8,918 bases of DNA from NCBI GenBank assembly GCA_043812055.1, contig JBDRMN010000003.1, forward strand, positions 1 to 8,918. Direction: 5' to 3'. Source of the stretch: JBDRMN01 sp043812055. GTDB taxonomy: Bacteria; Patescibacteriota; Gracilibacteria; JAHISY01. Shown here piece after piece: positions 6,199-8,918 of the stretch; position 1 is the stretch's first letter; every line of letters starts with the position of its first letter. The notes beneath the pieces were generated by a model. That model was not told where the DNA came from and did no database searches. It saw only the letters and a list, made by a program, of their open reading frames with translations. A program made the position numbers and the translations under genes.

Positions 6199-6805
6199 TT
6201 TTCTTTAAATTTTCCATATCCCTTTCCCAATTGGCGTGGTTATTGATGATGTAAGCCTGGATGTCAGTTAATTCTCGATCATTCCTAATTACGCGGTCGT
6301 AAAAAAGGCGTTGCCAGGCGAAAGGGATTTTGTCCCTAGTTGAAAATCGTTTAACTGCCGATTTATATTCGCGAATAATTTCACCCAATGATTTTTTGCC
6401 CATTGGGTTATGTTTTCCGGTAATTCCACCGGTTTTTCGATTTTCCGTAGAGACGCGATATATCGCGTCTCTACAGGGGTGTGTGATAACTCCGTAACGA
6501 TTAATTGCGTCTCTACGGGGGTCGAATAAATCTTTTGCAATCGTAATAATCCCATGAATATGATTCGGCATCACCACGAAATGGTCTAATTGCACGAATG
6601 GAAAATGTCGGGGGATTTTGCACCAAAATTTTTCCGCCACCTTGCCGATTTTGGACAACCGCATTCTTTTGTCCTGAATGACGCCAAAATAATTTTCCTG
6701 TCTTCTCGTGCAGATCGTTACAAAATAATCACCGTTTTCCGCATAATCCCATCTGGGCAATCTAGCCGATTCGGCACGATAAAGATCGCAAAAGGGTTTG
6801 GCCAT
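6188..6805 (-). CDS. REP-associated tyrosine transposase (RAYT, Y1/HUH family)
   Basis: This is a 205-residue single-strand DNA nicking and joining enzyme of the IS200-like REP-associated type. The opening LPRWDYAENGDYFVTICTRR, the HUH motif in MPNHIHG (H82, H84), SLGEIIREYKSAV and the end block YDRVIRNDREL...AYIINNHANW, with Y185 as likely nucleophile, are all typical, so the enzyme looks intact. Such proteins are usually domesticated, single-copy genes that act on nearby palindromic repeats rather than moving as insertion sequences; no flanking transposon ends were identified. Between the HUH and tyrosine motifs residues 97-120 are encoded by palindromic repeats (RRDAINR and CRDAIYR). The start is fixed by an in-frame TAG at 6815-6817. 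Length and motif order match the family. Whether the gene is active and what it acts on are inference. Confidence 0.92.
   Translation of the reverse strand: MAKPFCDLYRAESARLPRWDYAENGDYFVTICTRRQENYFGVIQDKRMRLSKIGKVAEKFWCKIPRHFPFVQLDHFVVMPNHIHGIITIAKDLFDPRRDAINRYGVITHPCRDAIYRVSTENRKTGGITGKHNPMGKKSLGEIIREYKSAVKRFSTRDKIPFAWQRLFYDRVIRNDRELTDIQAYIINNHANWERDMENLKKIDN
6447..6474. repeat. Perfect 28-bp palindrome inside the transposase gene
   Basis: The half-site GTAGAGACGCGATA is followed immediately by its exact complement, centred between 6460 and 6461. On the minus strand it is translated as part of CRDAIYRVST. From memory, very similar GTAGAGACGCG...CGCGTCTCTAC palindromes are scattered in cyanobacteria and other bacteria and often appear in proteins as RDAINRVST. 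Confidence 0.95.
6494..6516. repeat. Degenerate second copy of the palindrome
   Basis: One arm, GCGTCTCTAC (6507-6516), is identical to that of the perfect copy at 6465-6474, and both are followed by a G-run (AGGGG or GGGGG). The other arm is decayed or shortened: GTAACGATTAAT keeps only the ends of GTAGAGACGCGATTAAT. The minus-strand translation is RRDAINRYGV. The two copies lie in the same orientation and the same frame, about 42 nt apart. Confidence 0.75.
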
Positions 6806-6811
6806 CCGCCA

Positions 6812-6817
6812 ATTCTA
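6812..6817 (-). promoter_or_regulatory. -10-like element of the transposase gene
   Basis: TAGAAT on the minus strand (5 of 6 to TATAAT) is followed by exactly 6 nt and the ATG at 6803-6805. Its first three bases are also an in-frame stop codon, so no upstream start is possible. A clear -35 was not found at 16-18 nt. The gap to uvrA (6818-6869) is short. Confidence 0.45.
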
Positions 6818-6846
6818 CTGCGCCATTATCCTTTAAACACCGTTTT

Positions 6847-6870
6847 ATGAACAAAAGTTCATGAACTTTT
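6847..6870 (-). terminator. Small AT-rich palindrome after uvrA, possible weak terminator
   Basis: The segment 6853-6870 is an 18-bp perfect palindrome with half-site AAAAGTTCA, beginning at the TGA of uvrA. On the minus strand an A-run, a GTTC/GAAC stem and a T-run follow one another, the order expected of an intrinsic terminator, but the stem is short and AT-rich. An alternative hairpin pairs ATGAAC (6847-6852) with GTTCAT (6857-6862) around AAAA, so the two folds exclude each other. Confidence 0.35.
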
Positions 6871-8918
6871 CATTTCAACATCTTCTTCAAATACTCTCCC
6901 GTCGCACTTTCCTTCACCTGCGCCACTTCCTCGGGTGTGCCAGCCGCGATGATTTCACCACCCGCGTCGCCGCCTTCAGGACCGAGGTCGATGAGATAGT
7001 CGCAGGATTTCAAAACGTGGATATTGTGTTCGATGATGACAATCGTGTTGCCGGCATCAACTAAACGTTGCAGGACTTGGATCAGGCGTTTCACGTCGTC
7101 GAAATGGAGACCGGTTGTGGGTTCATCCAGGATATAAAGGGTTTTGCCTGTCGCCCGCTTGGAAAGTTCGGTTGCCAGTTTCACGCGCTGCGCTTCACCA
7201 CCGGAAAGAGTTGTCGCCGACTGTCCCAGATGGAGATAACCCAGTCCTACATCAGTAAGTGTTGCCAATTTCTTATTGATCGCGGGTTGGGCGGAGAAGA
7301 ATTCCAAAGCCTCTTCAACCGTTAAATCGAGAGCATCCGCAATGTTCTTACTGCGATAAGTAATCTCCAAGGCCTCGCGGTTATAACGCTTGCCCTTACA
7401 CTCGTCACAGCTGACGTAGATGTCGGGCAGGAAGTGCATCTCGATCTTTTTCACGCCATCCCCCGCACAAGCTTCGCAACGACCCCCCTTCACGTTAAAA
7501 GAAAATCTTCCCGATCTGTAACCGCGCAACTTTGCTTCCGGAGTTGCGGCGAAGAGGTCGCGGATATCGGTGAAAACGCCCGTGTAGGTCGCCGCATTCG
7601 ATCGCGGTGTGCGGCCGATAGGAGCCTGATTGATGACGATGGCTTTATCCAAGTTCTCAATGCCGATTAAATCCGCGTGTTTACCCGGTACGTCTTTGCT
7701 GCGATTCAAATCGTGCAGCAGGCGTTTCGCGAGGACGAAATTCACGAGCGAAGATTTGCCCGAACCGGAAACACCCGACACACCGATGAAAGTTCCCAGC
7801 GGAAACTTCGCATCAATTTTTTTCAAATTGTGTTCCTCGGCGCCGACAACCTTCAGATATTTACCATTACCCTTCCTCCGCTTCCGCGGCACATCAATCT
7901 GCTTTTTCCCCGAAAGGTATTGCCCGGTTATGCAGTGTTTGTCCTGCATGATCTGCTTCGGCGTGCCCTCACAAACAATCTTCCCACCGTGTTTACCCGC
8001 CCCCGGACCGATATCGATGATGTGGTCAGCAACCCGCATGATTTCCTCATCGTGTTCGACGACGATCACGGTGTTGTCGAGATCACGCAGATCCATCAGC
8101 GTTTTGATCAATTTATCGTTGTCCCGCTGGTGCAGACCGATGGACGGTTCGTCCAGGACGTAAAGCACGCCCTGCAATTTCGAACCAATCTGTGTCGCCA
8201 ATCGGATTCGCTGCGCTTCACCACCGGACAAAGTGTTGGCCGTCCGATCAAGTGTCAGGTAAGCGATTCCCACGTTCTCGAGGAAGCTCAACCGCGCATC
8301 AATTTCTTTCAAAACCAGCTTGGCAATCTTATTCTCTGTCGGCGTGAGCTTGAGTCCGGCGAAGAATTTGCGGGACTCTGTGATCGAGAGGGCCGTAGTG
8401 TCGATGATATTTTTGCCTTGCCCTGCCTGCCCCGAATTAGATCGAGGGGAGCCCGTCGAAGGGTCGCCCAGCTTTATTCCCAGCACATCCTTCCTTAACC
8501 GCTTCCCACCACAATCCTCACACTCTCGCAGCAGCATGAATTTCTCCAATTTATTCCGCACGAAATCACTCTCTGTCTCCCGGTAACGCCGCTCGACATT
8601 CGGGATCACCCCTTCGAACTTCGTGCTGTATTCACCCGCGAAACGATCCGTCGCGAAATTCACGTCGTACCTTTCATCACCCGTTCCGCGTAGCACGATC
8701 TCCTGGGCTTCCTTTTCCAATTGCTTCCACGGGGTCGAAATTTTGAAACCATAGGCATCCGCCACCGCGCGGAGAATATTCCCGTAAAAATCCGTACTCG
8801 CGAGCGTCACCCAGGGCAATATCACGCCTTCCTCGATCGAGAGATCGGGATTGGGAATGATGCGCTTCTCGTCCACCGTCAATTTACTGCCCAGGCCGTG
8901 GCAGGCGGGGCAGGCGCC
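6870..8918 (-). CDS. uvrA: UvrA, excinuclease ABC subunit A (N-terminus outside window)
   Basis: UvrA is the damage-scanning ATPase that loads UvrB in nucleotide excision repair. The frame is open to the right edge, giving 682 visible residues of a family near 940, so about the first 260 (first Walker A, UvrB-binding part, first half of zinc finger 1) are missing. The visible part begins GACPACHGLG, the second CxxC of zinc finger 1. Counting from there: CEDC at 133-136, ABC signature LSGGEAQR at 230-237, Walker B LDEPSIGLH, second Walker A GVSGSGKSS at 382-390, zinc finger 2 with C481, C484, C504 and C507, second signature at 571-578, and LDEPTTGLH. All are intact. A TTG at 8880-8882 could be mistaken for a start but lies inside the zinc region. 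Residues 152-167 are a repeat-derived insert. It ends with TGA just before a small palindrome. Confidence 0.98.
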   Translation of the reverse strand, partial: GACPACHGLGSKLTVDEKRIIPNPDLSIEEGVILPWVTLASTDFYGNILRAVADAYGFKISTPWKQLEKEAQEIVLRGTGDERYDVNFATDRFAGEYSTKFEGVIPNVERRYRETESDFVRNKLEKFMLLRECEDCGGKRLRKDVLGIKLGDPSTGSPRSNSGQAGQGKNIIDTTALSITESRKFFAGLKLTPTENKIAKLVLKEIDARLSFLENVGIAYLTLDRTANTLSGGEAQRIRLATQIGSKLQGVLYVLDEPSIGLHQRDNDKLIKTLMDLRDLDNTVIVVEHDEEIMRVADHIIDIGPGAGKHGGKIVCEGTPKQIMQDKHCITGQYLSGKKQIDVPRKRRKGNGKYLKVVGAEEHNLKKIDAKFPLGTFIGVSGVSGSGKSSLVNFVLAKRLLHDLNRSKDVPGKHADLIGIENLDKAIVINQAPIGRTPRSNAATYTGVFTDIRDLFAATPEAKLRGYRSGRFSFNVKGGRCEACAGDGVKKIEMHFLPDIYVSCDECKGKRYNREALEITYRSKNIADALDLTVEEALEFFSAQPAINKKLATLTDVGLGYLHLGQSATTLSGGEAQRVKLATELSKRATGKTLYILDEPTTGLHFDDVKRLIQVLQRLVDAGNTIVIIEHNIHVLKSCDYLIDLGPEGGDAGGEIIAAGTPEEVAQVKESATGEYLKKMLK
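8418..8465. repeat. Repeat-derived 48-bp in-frame insert in uvrA
   Basis: On the minus strand 16 codons read DPSTGSPRSNSGQAGQ between the normal family text LGIKLG and GKNIIDTTALSI. The peptide is low in hydrophobic residues and foreign to UvrA. The DNA has symmetric parts: CCCCGA (8430-8435) faces TCGAGGGG (8442-8449) with a 2-nt bulge, and CCC/GGG arms flank GTCGAA around 8452-8463. Both resemble the common short interspersed repeats that add peptides such as STGSPR to bacterial proteins (recalled, not searched). It is a different family from the SAFAKASADK element. Confidence 0.7.

Noticed and set aside
7677..8498. Long open frame (273 codons) on the plus strand opposite uvrA
   Set aside because: It lies wholly antisense to intact UvrA motifs, has no recognisable domain and an arginine- and phenylalanine-rich composition typical of a reverse-strand shadow.
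8880..8882. TTG as start codon of uvrA
   Set aside because: The frame continues upstream with GACPACHGLGSK, which is conserved UvrA zinc-finger sequence, so the gene runs off the window edge.
352..8918. Recoding of TGA as glycine, as in some CPR lineages
   Set aside because: TGA ends dnaE, the thiolation-like gene and uvrA at the expected protein ends, and none of the genes has an internal TGA.

Overview
The window looks like bacterial chromosome, most likely from the Candidate Phyla Radiation (Patescibacteria) or a similar uncultured lineage. This rests on general resemblance: the DnaE variant, the short repeat-derived peptides inside housekeeping proteins, the abundance of small palindromic repeats and the apparent lack of Shine-Dalgarno sites. 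No phylogenetic test was possible. TGA ends four genes (dnaE, the tRNA-thiolation-like gene, uvrA) or TAA (fbp, the transposase) at the expected protein ends and no gene has an internal TGA, so the standard bacterial code fits.

Layout. 1-157 (+): tail of an unrecognised membrane protein. 158-351: spacer dominated by a large composite inverted repeat (212-315). 352-3981 (+): DnaE, DNA polymerase III alpha subunit. 3982-4183: spacer with a degenerate 8-bp tandem repeat. 4184-5188 (+): PP-loop tRNA-thiolation-like enzyme (MnmA/ThiI type). 5189-5269: convergent junction holding two palindromic repeat units. 5270-6163 (-): class 1 fructose-1,6-bisphosphatase. 6188-6805 (-): REP-associated (Y1/HUH) transposase. 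6870-8918 (-): UvrA, whose N-terminus lies beyond the right edge. There is no gene-free stretch longer than about 300 bases, and no tRNA, rRNA or CRISPR array was seen.

The genes do not form one pathway: replication, tRNA modification, gluconeogenesis and excision repair sit side by side, and each complete gene has its own promoter-like element. Two themes tie the window together. First, four of the five recognised proteins carry in-frame peptides encoded by short palindromic repeats: SAFAKASADK in DnaE, SSFAKATADK in the thiolation enzyme, DPSTGSPRSNSGQAGQ in UvrA, and two RDAI[NY]R units in the transposase. Further palindromes lie between genes. The REP-type transposase carries a perfect 28-bp palindrome in its own reading frame, so it may belong to the machinery that spreads at least that family.

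Second, all four complete genes have starts pinned by an upstream in-frame stop, lack a convincing Shine-Dalgarno site and have a -10-like hexamer immediately upstream. In three of them exactly 6 nt separate the hexamer from the start codon, which suggests leaderless transcripts.
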